Shown one piece after another: positions 26,562 through 36,192 of a DNA stretch of 64,000 nucleotides. The stretch comes from Ruania albidiflava DSM 18029 (lineage in GTDB: Bacteria > Actinomycetota > Actinomycetes > Actinomycetales > Beutenbergiaceae). Numbering within the stretch: the first letter of the stretch is position 1; each line of letters opens with the position of its first letter. The stretch is taken from NCBI RefSeq assembly GCF_000421225.1, contig NZ_ATWL01000002.1, forward strand, positions 62,001 through 126,000, given 5' to 3'. The notes under the pieces were generated by a model, which was given only the letters and a program-made list of their open reading frames with translations, ran no database searches and was not told where the DNA came from. Made by a program: the position numbers and the translations under genes.

Positions 26562-27494
26562 ATGAATGATGCACCTATCGGCATCTTCGACTCCGGTGTC
26601 GGGGGTCTGACGGTAGCCCGGGCCGTCATCGACCAGTTGCCAGAAGAGTCCGTGCTCTACATCGGCGACTCCGCCCACGGACCCTACGGCCCGCTGCCGA
26701 TCGCCCAGGTGCGTGCGCACGCGCTGGCCGTGATGGACGACCTGGTCGCCTCCGGGGTGAAGATGCTGGTGATCGCGTGCAACTCCGCCTCCGCTGCAGT
26801 GCTGCGCGACGCGCGCGAGCGCTACACCATGGGCCGGGGGGTCCCGGTGGTCGAGGTGATCCAGCCGGCCGTGCGGCGCGCCGTGGCCACCACCCGTACC
26901 GGACGCATCGGGGTGATCGGCACCCGCGCGACCATCGACTCCCGCGCCTACGAGGACGCCTTCGCCGCCGCCCCGCACCTGCAGCTGACCACTGCCGCCG
27001 CGCCGCAGTTCGTGGAGCTGGTCGAGCGCGGCATCACCAGCGGGCCGGAGGTGCTCGACCTGGCCCGGGAGTACCTGGCACCGGTGCTTGCTGCCGATGT
27101 GGACACGCTCGTGCTCGGCTGCACGCACTACCCGCTGCTCACCGGAGCGATCCAGTACGTGGTGGGAGACGCCGTCACCCTGGTCTCCAGCGCCGAGGAG
27201 ACCGCCAAGGACGTGTACGCCGCCCTGGTGGCGCACGGTCTGCAGCGGGAGGGCGCCGGCCCGGCCCGGCACCGGTTCCTGTCCACCGGCCAGCCGGCCG
27301 CGTTCACCGCCCTGGCACGCCGCTTCCTCGGCCCGGAGGTGGGTGCGGAGAGCGCCGCGGAGATCACCGGGGAGATCCCGGCGGTGCGGCCTGGGCAGCG
27401 CCCACCGGAGCCCGGCGAGAGCGTGGCTCCGGGCTACCAGCACATCGCAGCACAGTCCGGGCATGCCCCGGCCGGGGGAGAAGGAGCGCAGTGA
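26562..27494 (+). CDS. murI: Glutamate racemase
   Basis: Makes D-glutamate for peptidoglycan. 310 residues, slightly longer than usual through a Gly/Pro-rich C-terminal tail. The N-terminal catalytic motif is [13 protein letters not shown]; the two catalytic cysteines are in IACNSAS (near residue 73) and LGCTHYPLL (near 187). An in-frame GTG lies just before ATG (26559), so the exact start is uncertain by one codon. Overlaps the next gene as GTGA. Confidence 0.97.
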   Translation: MNDAPIGIFDSGVGGLTVARAVIDQLPEESVLYIGDSAHGPYGPLPIAQVRAHALAVMDDLVASGVKMLVIACNSASAAVLRDARERYTMGRGVPVVEVIQPAVRRAVATTRTGRIGVIGTRATIDSRAYEDAFAAAPHLQLTTAAAPQFVELVERGITSGPEVLDLAREYLAPVLAADVDTLVLGCTHYPLLTGAIQYVVGDAVTLVSSAEETAKDVYAALVAHGLQREGAGPARHRFLSTGQPAAFTALARRFLGPEVGAESAAEITGEIPAVRPGQRPPEPGESVAPGYQHIAAQSGHAPAGGEGAQ

Positions 27495-28261
27495 GACTGA
27501 CCGTCCTGGGCTGCTCGGGGTCGATGTCCAGCCCCGAGTCCGCCTCGTCCAGCTATCTGGTGCAGGCTGACGACGGCGAGCGCACCTACGCGGTGCTGCT
27601 CGACCTGGGATCGGGGGCGATGGGCCAGCTGCTGCGCCACCACGACCCGACCGCGGTGGACGCGGTGCTGCTCTCCCACCTGCATGCCGACCACGTGGTG
27701 GACCTGGCCGCGCTGCACGTGTACCTGCAGTACGGGCCGGCCGGTCCGCAGCCGCCGATGCCGGTGCACGGCCCCGCGGGCACGATCGAGCGGATCCAGC
27801 AGCTGTGCGGGGAGGAGGACTGCGAGGAGCAGTTCGCTGTGGGGACCTGGCAACCGGGCAGGCCGGTGCAGATCGGCCCGATGAGCATCGAGGTGTTCGA
27901 GGTGCGCCACCCGGTGACCGCCTATGCGCTGCGGATCACCGGCCCGAGCGAGGACGGCTCCGGTCCGGTGGTGCTCACCTACACCGGGGACACCGACTCC
28001 TGCGCCGGCGTCATCGACGCCGCCCGCGCGGCGGACCTGCTGCTCAGCGAGGCCGCGTTCTGGGAGGAGGGACCACAGGTGCGCGGGCTGCACCTGACCG
28101 GTCGGCGCGCGGGGGAGGTGGCCACCGCCGCCGAGGCGCGCCACCTGGTGCTCACCCACCTGCAGCCCTGGACCCCGGCAGACACGGTCCGCTCCGAGGC
28201 GCTCACCGCCTTCTCCGGTCCGGTGGGCCTGGCCGCCCCCGGGGCGGTGTGGGAGCTGTGA
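27491..28261 (+). CDS. MBL-fold metallo-hydrolase
   Basis: 256-residue metallo-beta-lactamase-fold enzyme. The metal-binding motif is [11 protein letters not shown] (HxHxDH) near residue 63, with further ligands in VRHPVTAYA and TGDTDSCAG, and a final LTHLQPW. It resembles RNase Z-like/cAMP phosphodiesterase-type proteins found after murI in actinobacteria. Substrate unknown; a ribonuclease role is possible given rph further along. Confidence 0.9.
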   Translation: MRLTVLGCSGSMSSPESASSSYLVQADDGERTYAVLLDLGSGAMGQLLRHHDPTAVDAVLLSHLHADHVVDLAALHVYLQYGPAGPQPPMPVHGPAGTIERIQQLCGEEDCEEQFAVGTWQPGRPVQIGPMSIEVFEVRHPVTAYALRITGPSEDGSGPVVLTYTGDTDSCAGVIDAARAADLLLSEAAFWEEGPQVRGLHLTGRRAGEVATAAEARHLVLTHLQPWTPADTVRSEALTAFSGPVGLAAPGAVWEL

Positions 28262-28293
28262 GATCACTCACCAACGCTCGGTCAAGTTTCGGG

Positions 28294-28308
28294 CATAGTT
28301 CCACTATG
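28294..28308. promoter_or_regulatory. Short palindrome upstream of ppc
   Basis: CATAGT-TCC-ACTATG: perfect 6-bp arms. It is 134 bases before the ppc start, upstream of the CRP-type site. Confidence 0.4.
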
Positions 28309-28351
28309 TGAGTGTCACCTTTCGCCCAGTTGTGCGACGGCGGGACTCGGC

Positions 28352-28367
28352 TGTGACGAGACTCACA
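28352..28367. promoter_or_regulatory. CRP/GlxR-type binding site upstream of ppc
   Basis: TGTGA-CGAGAC-TCACA matches the cAMP-receptor protein consensus TGTGA-N6-TCACA at all ten fixed positions. It lies 74 bases before the ppc start codon in a 180-bp intergenic region. GlxR/CRP proteins of actinobacteria use this motif. A further perfect dyad TCTCAC-G-GTGAGA (28407-28419) lies closer to the start. Confidence 0.72.
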
Positions 28368-28441
28368 CCGGGGGCTGGGGTTCTGTCCAGGACGCAGACG
28401 GTCGCGTCTCACGGTGAGAACGTCTCGGTACGCTGAGGGTC

Positions 28442-31138
28442 ATGAGCGAAGTACGCGACCAGGCCGTGACCACCCCGGCGAACGGGATCGCATCTGGCTC
28501 TCGCAGCGGGGCGATCGACCAGATGCCCGACTCGCTGCGGCACGACGTGCGCCTCCTCGGGGAGCTGCTCGGCACCGTGCTCGCCGAGAGCGGGGGTGAG
28601 GACCTGCTGGCCGACGTGGAGAAGCTGCGTGAGCTGACCATCACGGCCTACGACGACGCCTCCTCGGACGCCATCTCCCAGGCCGAGGAGCTGGTGGAGT
28701 CCTTCACCCTGGAGCGCGCCGAGCAGGTGGCACGAGCCTTTACCTGCTATTTCCACCTGGTCAACCTCGCCGAGGAGTACCACCGGGTGCGGGTGCTGCG
28801 CTCCCGGGACACCGGCGACGTGGACCCGGCCCGCGCACCGGAGGACACCCTCGGCGGCGCCTGGCGTTTCCTGGTCGAGCAGCTCGGCGAGGAGGAGGCC
28901 CGCTCGCGGATCGACGCCCTGGAGTTCCGCCCGGTGCTCACCGCCCACCCCACCGAGGCACGCCGCCGCGCAGTGGCCGCCAGCATCCGGGAGATCTCCG
29001 AGCTGCTCGCCCAGCGGGACGACCCGCGCCTGGGTGCCAGTGCCCTGGCGGAGAACCGGCGTGAGCTGTTCACCCAGGTGGACCGGCTCTGGCGCACCTC
29101 GCCGCTGCGGCTGACCAAGCCCACCCCGCTGGACGAGATCCGCACCGTCACCGGCATCTTCGACCAGACGCTGTTCGACGCCCTGCCGCAGATGTACCGG
29201 GCGATCGACGCGCTGCTGCAGGATGCTGACGCCCCGGCACCGGTGCGGGCCCCCTCGTTCGTACGGCTCGGCTCCTGGATCGGTGCGGACCGGGACGGCA
29301 ACCCGAACGTCACCGCTGCGATCACCCGGTCGGCTGCGGCGACCACCGCTGACCACGTGCTCGGTGCGTTGCTCGAGCGGGCCCACCGGGTGGGCGCCGC
29401 GCTCACGGTGGATGCGGTCACCACCCCACCCTCGGCCGAGCTCGAGCTGCTCTGGAACCGGCAGCACCAGCTCGCCGCCGAGCTGACCGCCGAGGTGGCC
29501 CTCGCCTCACCGAACGAACCGCACCGGCGGGTGATGCTGGTGGTTGCCGAGCGGATCGCCGCCACCCGCCGCCGGGACGCCGACCTCGCCTACAGCTCAC
29601 CGGAGGAGCTGCTCGCCGACCTGCGCGTGGTGCAGTCCTCCCTGGCTGCCGCCGGTGACGCCCGGCAGGCCTACGGCGACCTGCAGGACCTGATCTGGCA
29701 GGTGGAGACCTTCGGGTTCCATCTGGTGGAGTTCGAGGTGCGCCAGCACTCCAAGCTGCACAACCAGGCCCTGGCCGAGCTGGACGCCGGTGGCGAGCTC
29801 AGCCCGATGAGCGAAGAGGTGCTGGAGACGATCCGCTCCATCGCCGCCATCCAGAAGCGCTACGGCGTGGTGGCTGCGCACCGGTACGTGATCTCCTTCG
29901 CCACCTGCGCTGCGGACATCGCCGCCGTCTACCGGCTCGCCGAGGCCGCGATGGGCTCTGCCGAGGACGTGCCGGTGCTGGACGTGGTCCCGCTGTTCGA
30001 GACCTTCGCCGACCTGCAGTCCTCGGTGGCAGCGCTGGACGAGATGATCGAGCTGCCGCAGGTCAAGGCCCGGATGGCCCAGACCGGCCGGCGGATCGAG
30101 ATCATGCTCGGCTACTCCGACTCCTCCAAGGACGTCGGCCCGGTCGCCGCGACGCTCGCGCTCTACGACGCGCAGGAGCAGATCGCCCGGTGGGCCGAGC
30201 GCAACGACATCACCCTCACCCTGTTCCACGGCCGCGGCGGGGCGCTCGGCCGCGGCGGCGGTCCGGCGAACCGTGCCGTGCTCGCCCAGCCACCGGGCAG
30301 CGTGGACGGCCGGTTCAAGCTCACCGAGCAGGGAGAGGTGATCGCGGCCCGGTACGGCGACCCGGTGATCGCCCACCGGCACATCGAGCAGGTCGCCGCG
30401 GCCACGCTGCTGCAGGCCACCCCGGCGATCGAGGAGCGTAACTCCACCGCTGCGAGGGACTTCGCCGATGTGGCTGCCACGATGGACGCCGCGTCCCGGG
30501 ACCGGTTCTTCGAGCTGGTGCACGCCGAGGACTTCGCTCCCTGGTTCGCCCAGGTCACCCCGCAGGAGGAGGTCGGCTGGCTGCCGCTGGGCTCCCGCCC
30601 GGCCCGCCGCGGGCTGAGCGTGGAGTCCCTGGAGGACCTGCGCGCCATCCCGTGGGTGTTCGCCTGGACCCAGGCCCGGATCAACCTCACCGGCTGGTTC
30701 GGCCTCGGCACCGCGCTGGCGGCCGTCGGGGACCTGGAACGGCTCCGGGAGGCCTACCGGCGCTGGCCGTTGTTCACCACGATGATCGACAACGTGGAGA
30801 TGTCCCTGGCCAAGACCGACGAGCGGATCGCCCGCCGGTACCTGGCCCTCGGCAACCGGGAGGACCTGGCCGAGCTGGTGCTGGAGGAGATGGCGCTCAC
30901 CCGTCAGTGGGTGGTGGACATCACCGGTCAGGAGCGGCTGCTCGCCGGGCACCGGGTGCTCGGCCGTGCGGTACAGCTGCGCAGCCCGTACGTGGACGCC
31001 TTGTCGCTGCTGCAGCTGCGGGCGCTGCGCACGCTGCGGGCCACCGACGGCTCTGACGAGACCGCGGACGAGGCGATCCGCCGGCTGATGCTGCTCACTG
31101 TCAACGGTGTGGCCGCCGGCCTGCAGAACACCGGCTGA
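28442..31138 (+). CDS. ppc: Phosphoenolpyruvate carboxylase
   Basis: Anaplerotic enzyme that carboxylates phosphoenolpyruvate to oxaloacetate. 898 residues, the normal size. The two active-site signatures are LTAHPTEARRR (catalytic His, near residue 165) and MLGYSDSSKDVG (near 556), with FHGRGGALGRGGGP near 594. It ends in QNTG, the expected C-terminus. The upstream CRP-type site suggests control by cAMP or carbon supply. It is placed between the MBL gene and the convergent monooxygenase. Confidence 0.98.
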   Translation: MSEVRDQAVTTPANGIASGSRSGAIDQMPDSLRHDVRLLGELLGTVLAESGGEDLLADVEKLRELTITAYDDASSDAISQAEELVESFTLERAEQVARAFTCYFHLVNLAEEYHRVRVLRSRDTGDVDPARAPEDTLGGAWRFLVEQLGEEEARSRIDALEFRPVLTAHPTEARRRAVAASIREISELLAQRDDPRLGASALAENRRELFTQVDRLWRTSPLRLTKPTPLDEIRTVTGIFDQTLFDALPQMYRAIDALLQDADAPAPVRAPSFVRLGSWIGADRDGNPNVTAAITRSAAATTADHVLGALLERAHRVGAALTVDAVTTPPSAELELLWNRQHQLAAELTAEVALASPNEPHRRVMLVVAERIAATRRRDADLAYSSPEELLADLRVVQSSLAAAGDARQAYGDLQDLIWQVETFGFHLVEFEVRQHSKLHNQALAELDAGGELSPMSEEVLETIRSIAAIQKRYGVVAAHRYVISFATCAADIAAVYRLAEAAMGSAEDVPVLDVVPLFETFADLQSSVAALDEMIELPQVKARMAQTGRRIEIMLGYSDSSKDVGPVAATLALYDAQEQIARWAERNDITLTLFHGRGGALGRGGGPANRAVLAQPPGSVDGRFKLTEQGEVIAARYGDPVIAHRHIEQVAAATLLQATPAIEERNSTAARDFADVAATMDAASRDRFFELVHAEDFAPWFAQVTPQEEVGWLPLGSRPARRGLSVESLEDLRAIPWVFAWTQARINLTGWFGLGTALAAVGDLERLREAYRRWPLFTTMIDNVEMSLAKTDERIARRYLALGNREDLAELVLEEMALTRQWVVDITGQERLLAGHRVLGRAVQLRSPYVDALSLLQLRALRTLRATDGSDETADEAIRRLMLLTVNGVAAGLQNTG

Positions 31139-31165
31139 GGGAAGCCCCGCACGCGGGACTGTGGC

Positions 31166-31224
31166 GAGGACACCGGGGCGGTCGGAGGAGCTCCGCACTG
31201 ACCTCAGTCCGCCCCGGTGTCCTC
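31166..31224. terminator. Bidirectional terminator hairpin between ppc and the LLM monooxygenase gene
   Basis: Perfect 16-bp arms 31166-31181 and 31209-31224, loop 27 bases containing a smaller GGAGCTCC palindrome. The 3' arm lies inside the last codons of the convergent monooxygenase gene (stop at 31204-31206). A second small hairpin, CCCGC-AC-GCGGG, precedes it at about 31145-31156. Confidence 0.82.
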
Positions 31225-32247
31225 CGATGCGGTAGGCCGGTGCACGTCGAGTGCCGCCAGGGCAGCGTCCGCGGCCGCGAGCGCGTCCCGGTCGTAGGTG
31301 GAGGTGGTGGCGAGCACCTCGTGGGCCCCGGTGCGTCGCACCAGGTCGGTCAGCTCGGCGTGGACCTGGCCGGCGGTGCCGGTGATCGCCAGGCGCAGCT
31401 GTCGTTCGACGGCGGAGCGCACCCGGGCATCGAGATCGTCCAGGTCCGCCGGGCGCACCGGACGCAGCGGGGCGAACACCCCCGTGCGCCGGGTCTCGGC
31501 GAGCGCGACCGCCTCGGGCAGCAGCAGCTCCCGGGCTCGTTCCGCCGTGCCAGCGACCAGCACCTCCAGGCTGATCGTCAGTCGTGGCTCCGGCCACAGC
31601 GGGCTGGGCCGGTAGTCGCGCTGGTAGGCCGCCAGCGCATCGGAGCCCGTGTACAGGGCAGGTCCGCCGAGCACCACCGGCAGACCGTACCGGGCAGCCA
31701 CCGCCAGTCCCGATCCGGTGGCCAGCAGGTGCACCGGCACCTGCTCGTCGACCTCCGGCACCGCACGCACCGGACCTGTGCCGCGCAGGTGCGCGAGCAG
31801 GTCCTCCAGGTCAGCGTCGAACTCTGCCACGGAGTACTCGGTGACCCGCAGGCTCTTGCGCACTCCGGAGGTGAAGCCCAGCGAGCGGCCGATGCCCAGA
31901 TCGATCCGACCCGGGAACAGCGCGGCGAGGGTGCGTGCCTGCTCGGCGACCACCAACGGCTGGTGGTTGGGCAGCATCACCCCACCGGAACCCACCCGGA
32001 TCCGCGTGGTTGCTGCTGCCACAGCGGCCATCAGCACCGTCGGCGCAGCGCTCGCGATCCCCGGCACACCATGGTGCTCGGCAACCCAGAACCGGTGGTA
32101 CCCCAGCGCTTCGGCCCGCTCCGCCCGGTCCACTGTGGCCCGTAGCGACTCCTGCGCGGACTCTCCGGCTCGGGTGCGCGAGCGGTCCAGCAACGAGATC
32201 GGCACAACAGGCATCGTCGGTGGCAACCACTGCACCACGGGAACCAT
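31204..32247 (-). CDS. LLM-class flavin-dependent oxidoreductase (luciferase-like, MsnO8 type)
   Basis: Predicted 347-residue monooxygenase of the bacterial luciferase superfamily. The N-terminus ([34 protein letters not shown]) and [20 protein letters not shown] are hallmarks of group 1 proteins. It uses reduced flavin and oxygen on an unknown substrate. Start uncertain: ATG 32247 is taken, but ATG 32214 gives the usual family N-terminus [12 protein letters not shown]. Its 3' end forms half of the terminator. Confidence 0.9.
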   Translation of the reverse strand: MVPVVQWLPPTMPVVPISLLDRSRTRAGESAQESLRATVDRAERAEALGYHRFWVAEHHGVPGIASAAPTVLMAAVAAATTRIRVGSGGVMLPNHQPLVVAEQARTLAALFPGRIDLGIGRSLGFTSGVRKSLRVTEYSVAEFDADLEDLLAHLRGTGPVRAVPEVDEQVPVHLLATGSGLAVAARYGLPVVLGGPALYTGSDALAAYQRDYRPSPLWPEPRLTISLEVLVAGTAERARELLLPEAVALAETRRTGVFAPLRPVRPADLDDLDARVRSAVERQLRLAITGTAGQVHAELTDLVRRTGAHEVLATTSTYDRDALAAADAALAALDVHRPTASEDTGAD

Positions 32248-32336
32248 TCCCGCCCGCGCGCCGACCACGGGCAACCTGGTGCCTGCCCGGTATGGCAGCT
32301 CAGGGCAACAACCGGTCGGCACTAGGCTGGGCTGCC

Positions 32337-33137
32337 ATGACAGACACCCCGAACCCAGAGCCCATCGCCCGAGCCGACGGCCGCCGCCCCGACCAGCTCC
32401 GCCCCGTGGTGTTCCACCGCGGCTGGTCCGACCAGGCCGAAGGATCGGTGCTGGTGGAGTTCGGGGGTACCCGCGTGCTGTGCACCGCTTCGTTCACCGA
32501 GGGCGTGCCGCGCTGGCGCAAGGGCTCCGGCCTGGGCTGGGTGACCGCGGAGTACGCGATGCTGCCCCGGTCCACCAACTCCCGCTCCAGCAGGGAGTCG
32601 GTCAAGGGCAAGATCGGGGGCCGCACCCACGAGATCTCCCGCCTCATCGGGCGCGCGCTCCGGGCGATCATCGAGGTCTCCGCCCTCGGCGAGAACACGA
32701 TCGTGCTGGACTGCGACGTGCTCCAGGCCGACGGCGGCACCCGTACCGCCGCCATCACCGGCGCCTATGTGGCGCTCGCCGACGCCATCGAGTGGGGGCG
32801 TGCGCACGGAGCAGTCCCGGACGAGGCGAGAGTCTTGACCGACTCCGTGGCCGCCGTCAGCGTGGGAATCATCGACGGCACCCCGATGCTGGACCTGCCC
32901 TACACCGAGGACGTGCGCGCGGAGACGGACATGAACGTGGTAGTCACCGGAAGCGGTGACTTCGTGGAGGTGCAGGGCACCGCCGAAGGTGCCCCGTTCC
33001 GCCGCGGCGAGCTGGACCAGCTGCTCGACCTGGCCGTGGCCGGATGCGCCGAGCTGACCGCTGCGCAGCAGGCGGCGCTGGCCCGGCACCTGGTCCGCCG
33101 GGAGGCACCCGGCCCGCTCGTGGACGTGCGCGGATGA
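32337..33137 (+). CDS. rph: Ribonuclease PH
   Basis: Phosphorolytic 3'-5' exoribonuclease that trims tRNA precursors. 266 residues. [57 protein letters not shown] split across the family signature, and [13 protein letters not shown] are all present. The ATG at 32337 follows in an intergenic region facing the monooxygenase gene. Its stop overlaps the rdgB start. Confidence 0.98.
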   Translation: MTDTPNPEPIARADGRRPDQLRPVVFHRGWSDQAEGSVLVEFGGTRVLCTASFTEGVPRWRKGSGLGWVTAEYAMLPRSTNSRSSRESVKGKIGGRTHEISRLIGRALRAIIEVSALGENTIVLDCDVLQADGGTRTAAITGAYVALADAIEWGRAHGAVPDEARVLTDSVAAVSVGIIDGTPMLDLPYTEDVRAETDMNVVVTGSGDFVEVQGTAEGAPFRRGELDQLLDLAVAGCAELTAAQQAALARHLVRREAPGPLVDVRG

Positions 33138-33763
33138 CCGGCCCTCGCCTGGTGCTGGCCACGCACAATGCGCACAAGGTCGCCGAGCTGCGCGCCATCC
33201 TCACCGGTCCCCGTGCGGCCGTGGGGGATGACCTGGTTGCCGAGCAGATCGTCGGCGCTGACGACGTCCACGCCCCAGATCCGGTCGAGGACGGCATCAC
33301 CTTCGCCGAGAACGCGCTGATCAAGGCCCGCGCCCTGGTCGCCCGCACCGGGCTGCCTGCCGTGGCCGACGACTCTGGTCTGAGCGTGGACGTGCTCGGC
33401 GGTGCCCCGGGCATCTTCTCCGCCCGCTGGGCCGGACGGCACGGTGACGACCTGGCCAACCTGGAGCTGCTGCTCGCCCAGCTCGCCGACGTCGCCGAGG
33501 AGCACCGCGGCGCCGCCTTCGTCTGCGCCGCCGCCCTGGTCACCCCCGATGGGCACGAGCACGTGGAGACCGGCCGCCTGGTCGGCACCCTGCTGAGAAC
33601 ACCGCGCGGAGCCGGCGGTTTCGGGTACGACCCCATCTTGCAGCCGGCAGGCCAGGACCGTTCCTGCGCCGAGCTCACCCCAGACGAGAAGAACGCCATC
33701 TCCCACCGCGGCCAGGCGTTCCGGGCGCTCGCCCCGCACATCCGTGCCGCCCTGGCGTCATGA
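33134..33763 (+). CDS. rdgB: Non-canonical purine NTP pyrophosphatase (ITPase/XTPase)
   Basis: Removes inosine and xanthosine triphosphates from the nucleotide pool. 209 residues. [18 protein letters not shown] (substrate-binding N-terminus), [33 protein letters not shown] and [11 protein letters not shown] identify the Ham1/RdgB family. ATG overlaps the rph stop by four bases, an arrangement conserved across actinobacteria. Overlaps the next gene by four bases as well. Confidence 0.97.
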   Translation: MTGPRLVLATHNAHKVAELRAILTGPRAAVGDDLVAEQIVGADDVHAPDPVEDGITFAENALIKARALVARTGLPAVADDSGLSVDVLGGAPGIFSARWAGRHGDDLANLELLLAQLADVAEEHRGAAFVCAAALVTPDGHEHVETGRLVGTLLRTPRGAGGFGYDPILQPAGQDRSCAELTPDEKNAISHRGQAFRALAPHIRAALAS

Positions 33764-34479
33764 TGCACTTCCTCACCGACACCACCTGGACCGAGCTGTA
33801 CCTGTTGGCGGTCGCCTTCGTGCTGTGCGCCCTGATCGGCATCGAACGCCAGGTGCGGCAGAAGGCAGCGGGCTTCCGGACCCACGTGCTGGTCGGCATG
33901 GGTGCGGCCGGGTTCACCCTGGTCTCCGCGTTCGGGTTCTCCACGGTGCTCGGCGAGGACGTGAACCTGGATCCATCACGGATCGCCGCCCAGATCGTCT
34001 CCGGAATCGGCTTCCTCGGTGCCGGGGTGATCTTCACCCGCCGGGACGTGGTCCGTGGCCTGACCACAGCCGCCACCATCTGGGTCGCCGCCGCGGTGGG
34101 CATGGCGGCCGGCGCAGGCATGGTCTCGCTGGCGTTCTTCCTCACTGCGCTGCACCTGCTCGCCGTCGTCGTGATCGGTCCGGTGGTGCGCAAGATCCCC
34201 ACCCGGGACCACAACCGGGTGCTGCGGGTGCGCTACCTGGACGGTGCCGGTGTGCTCCGGGACATCCTCGCCCTGGCCACCGAGCTGGGCTACTCCACGT
34301 TGATCCTGGGCAGCCGCCGGCTGGAGCGGGACGGCCTGAAGCTGGTGGAGATCGACATCCGGTTCAAGGGGCGCATCCCGTTGCGCACGGCCATCCCGAG
34401 CGTGAACGCGATCGAAGGGGTGCGCCAGGTGCAGGTGCGCAGCGACGACGAGCAGGAGGACGACGAGGACGTCTCCTGA
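33760..34479 (+). CDS. MgtC/SapB family membrane protein
   Basis: 239 residues. The N-terminal membrane domain (about 1-145) has IGIERQVRQKAAGFRTHVLVG and SGIGFLGAGVIF, the MgtC signatures. A soluble C-terminal domain (about 150-239) resembles an ACT-like fold and ends in an acidic tail (DDEQEDDEDVS). Family members are linked to Mg2+ homeostasis or ATP synthase control. It overlaps rdgB as ATGA. Confidence 0.92.
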   Translation: MMHFLTDTTWTELYLLAVAFVLCALIGIERQVRQKAAGFRTHVLVGMGAAGFTLVSAFGFSTVLGEDVNLDPSRIAAQIVSGIGFLGAGVIFTRRDVVRGLTTAATIWVAAAVGMAAGAGMVSLAFFLTALHLLAVVVIGPVVRKIPTRDHNRVLRVRYLDGAGVLRDILALATELGYSTLILGSRRLERDGLKLVEIDIRFKGRIPLRTAIPSVNAIEGVRQVQVRSDDEQEDDEDVS

Positions 34480-34530
34480 CCACCCACGGGATGTGCGCGG
34501 AGTCGGTGCGCACCCACCCCCGCACCACCG

Positions 34531-34563
34531 CTCATCTGAGTGCTCACCGCGTGCTCACCTGAT
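34531..34563. promoter_or_regulatory. Polyol-regulator operator pair upstream of the dehydrogenase
   Basis: CTCATCTGAG at 34531-34540, and a weaker copy CTCACCTGAT at 34554-34563, 23 bp apart. The same motif occurs before the polyol ABC importer (37168-37177; inverted at 37200-37209 and 37223-37232). The last pair is also 23 bp apart. Confidence 0.68.
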
Positions 34564-34599
34564 AGCGTCGGTCCCGACGAGCCAACTTCAGGAGCTGTG

Positions 34600-36090
34600 A
34601 TGACCTCGCTCAGCAATGCCACCCTGACCAGCCTTCCCCCGGACGTGGCCCGCCCCGGCTACGACCGCAGCGCCCTGCGCACCGGGATCGTGCACATCGG
34701 CGTCGGTGGTTTCCACCGGGCGCACCAGGCGATGTACCTGGACGAGCTGATGAACGCCGGCCAGGCCCAGGACTGGGCGATCTGCGGGCTCGGCCTGCTG
34801 CCCGGCGACACCCGGATGCGCGATGCCTTGCACGCCCAGGACGGCCTGTACACCCTGGTCGTCAAGCACCCGGACGGGTCCACCCAGGCCCGGGTGATCG
34901 GCTCGATCGTCGACTACCTGTACGCCCCGGACGACCCGGAGGCAGCGCTCGCCCGGCTCGCAGACCCGTCGACCCGGATCGTCTCGCTGACCGTCACCGA
35001 GGGCGGCTACAACGTCAACCAGGTCACCGGCGAGTTCGACCTGACCAACCCGGCGGTCCGCGCGGACCTGGAGCCCGGCGCACTGCCGACCACCTCGTTC
35101 GGGTACGTGATCGAGGCACTGCGCCGCCGCCGAGCGGCCGGCACGCCACCGTTCACCGTGATGAGCTGTGACAACATCCAAGGCAACGGCGACAACGCCC
35201 GGCGCATGTTCGGCGCCTTCGCCCGCGCCAAGGATCCCGACCTGGCGGACTGGGTCGATGCGCAGGTGCCGTTCCCGAACTCCATGGTGGACCGGATCAC
35301 CCCGGTCACCACCGATGCCGACCGGGCACTGGTGGCCGACCGGTTCGGCATCGAGGATGCCTGGCCGGTGGTCACCGAGCCGTTCACCCAGTGGGTCCTG
35401 GAGGACGACTTCGTCTCCGGCCGTCCTCCGTACGAGCAGGCCGGCGCGCAGGTGGTCGAGGACGTCACCCCGTACGAGCTGATGAAGCTGCGGCTGCTGA
35501 ACGTCAGCCACCAGGGCATCGCCTATCTCGGCTACCTGGCCGGCTACCGCCTGGTGCACGACGTGGCCCAGGACCCGATGTTCGCCACCTTCTTGCGCGG
35601 CTACATGGACCACGAGGCCCAGCCCACGCTCCAACCGCTGCCGGGAGTGGACCTCGAGGAGTACAAGTCCACGCTGATCGAGCGGTTCTCCAACCCCTAC
35701 GTACGGGACACCGTGGCCCGGCTCTGCGCAGAGTCCTCCGACCGGATCCCCACCTGGCTGGTGCCGGTGATCGGCGAGAACCTCGCCAGCGGGGGAGAGG
35801 TGAAGCGGTCGGCCCTCATCGTGGCCAGCTGGGCACGGTACGCCGAGGGCACCGACGAGCAGGGGGAGCCGATCGAGATCGTGGACCGGATCGCCGAGCG
35901 GGTGCATGCTGCTGCGCTCGCCCAGTCCGAGGACGACCTGGCGTTCTTGCGGGACCGGGACCTCTTCGGTGACCTGGTCGAGGACGAGCGGTTCGTGACC
36001 GCCTACCGGTGGGCGCTGTGCTCGTTGCACTCTCGCGGGTCGAAGGCCACCATCCAGGCTCTGCTCGACGGCGAAGGTTCTGCTTCGTAG
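34600..36090 (+). CDS. Mannitol dehydrogenase family protein (long-chain polyol dehydrogenase)
   Basis: 496-residue NAD-dependent oxidoreductase that interconverts polyols and ketoses (mannitol to fructose, arabitol to xylulose, or related). The Rossmann motif is HIGVGGFHRAHQ near residue 32, and the catalytic segment KLRLLNVSHQG near 295 contains the Lys, Asn and His of this family. Ribosome site AGGAG at 34590. A copy of the SorC-regulator motif lies upstream, linking it to the nearby polyol importer. The exact polyol is not determinable. Confidence 0.93.
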   Translation: MTSLSNATLTSLPPDVARPGYDRSALRTGIVHIGVGGFHRAHQAMYLDELMNAGQAQDWAICGLGLLPGDTRMRDALHAQDGLYTLVVKHPDGSTQARVIGSIVDYLYAPDDPEAALARLADPSTRIVSLTVTEGGYNVNQVTGEFDLTNPAVRADLEPGALPTTSFGYVIEALRRRRAAGTPPFTVMSCDNIQGNGDNARRMFGAFARAKDPDLADWVDAQVPFPNSMVDRITPVTTDADRALVADRFGIEDAWPVVTEPFTQWVLEDDFVSGRPPYEQAGAQVVEDVTPYELMKLRLLNVSHQGIAYLGYLAGYRLVHDVAQDPMFATFLRGYMDHEAQPTLQPLPGVDLEEYKSTLIERFSNPYVRDTVARLCAESSDRIPTWLVPVIGENLASGGEVKRSALIVASWARYAEGTDEQGEPIEIVDRIAERVHAAALAQSEDDLAFLRDRDLFGDLVEDERFVTAYRWALCSLHSRGSKATIQALLDGEGSAS

Positions 36091-36118
36091 GGCCGCTCAC
36101 CGCGCCCACCACTTCGCG

Positions 36119-36138
36119 CGCGAACGCCCTGGTTCGCG
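36119..36138. terminator. Hairpin between convergent dehydrogenase and SorC-like genes
   Basis: CGCGAAC (36119-36125), GCCCTG, GTTCGCG (36132-36138): perfect 7-bp stem with 6-base loop in the 102-bp convergent gap. Likely bidirectional terminator. Confidence 0.6.
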
Positions 36139-36192
36139 GCGACACGCCGGGCGCAAGCCGCACGATCGAGCGTTCGCGATCTGTGGGAGAGC

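Noticed and set aside
29597-31597. 666-codon minus-strand open frame opposite ppc
   Set aside because: Antisense to intact ppc catalytic motifs.
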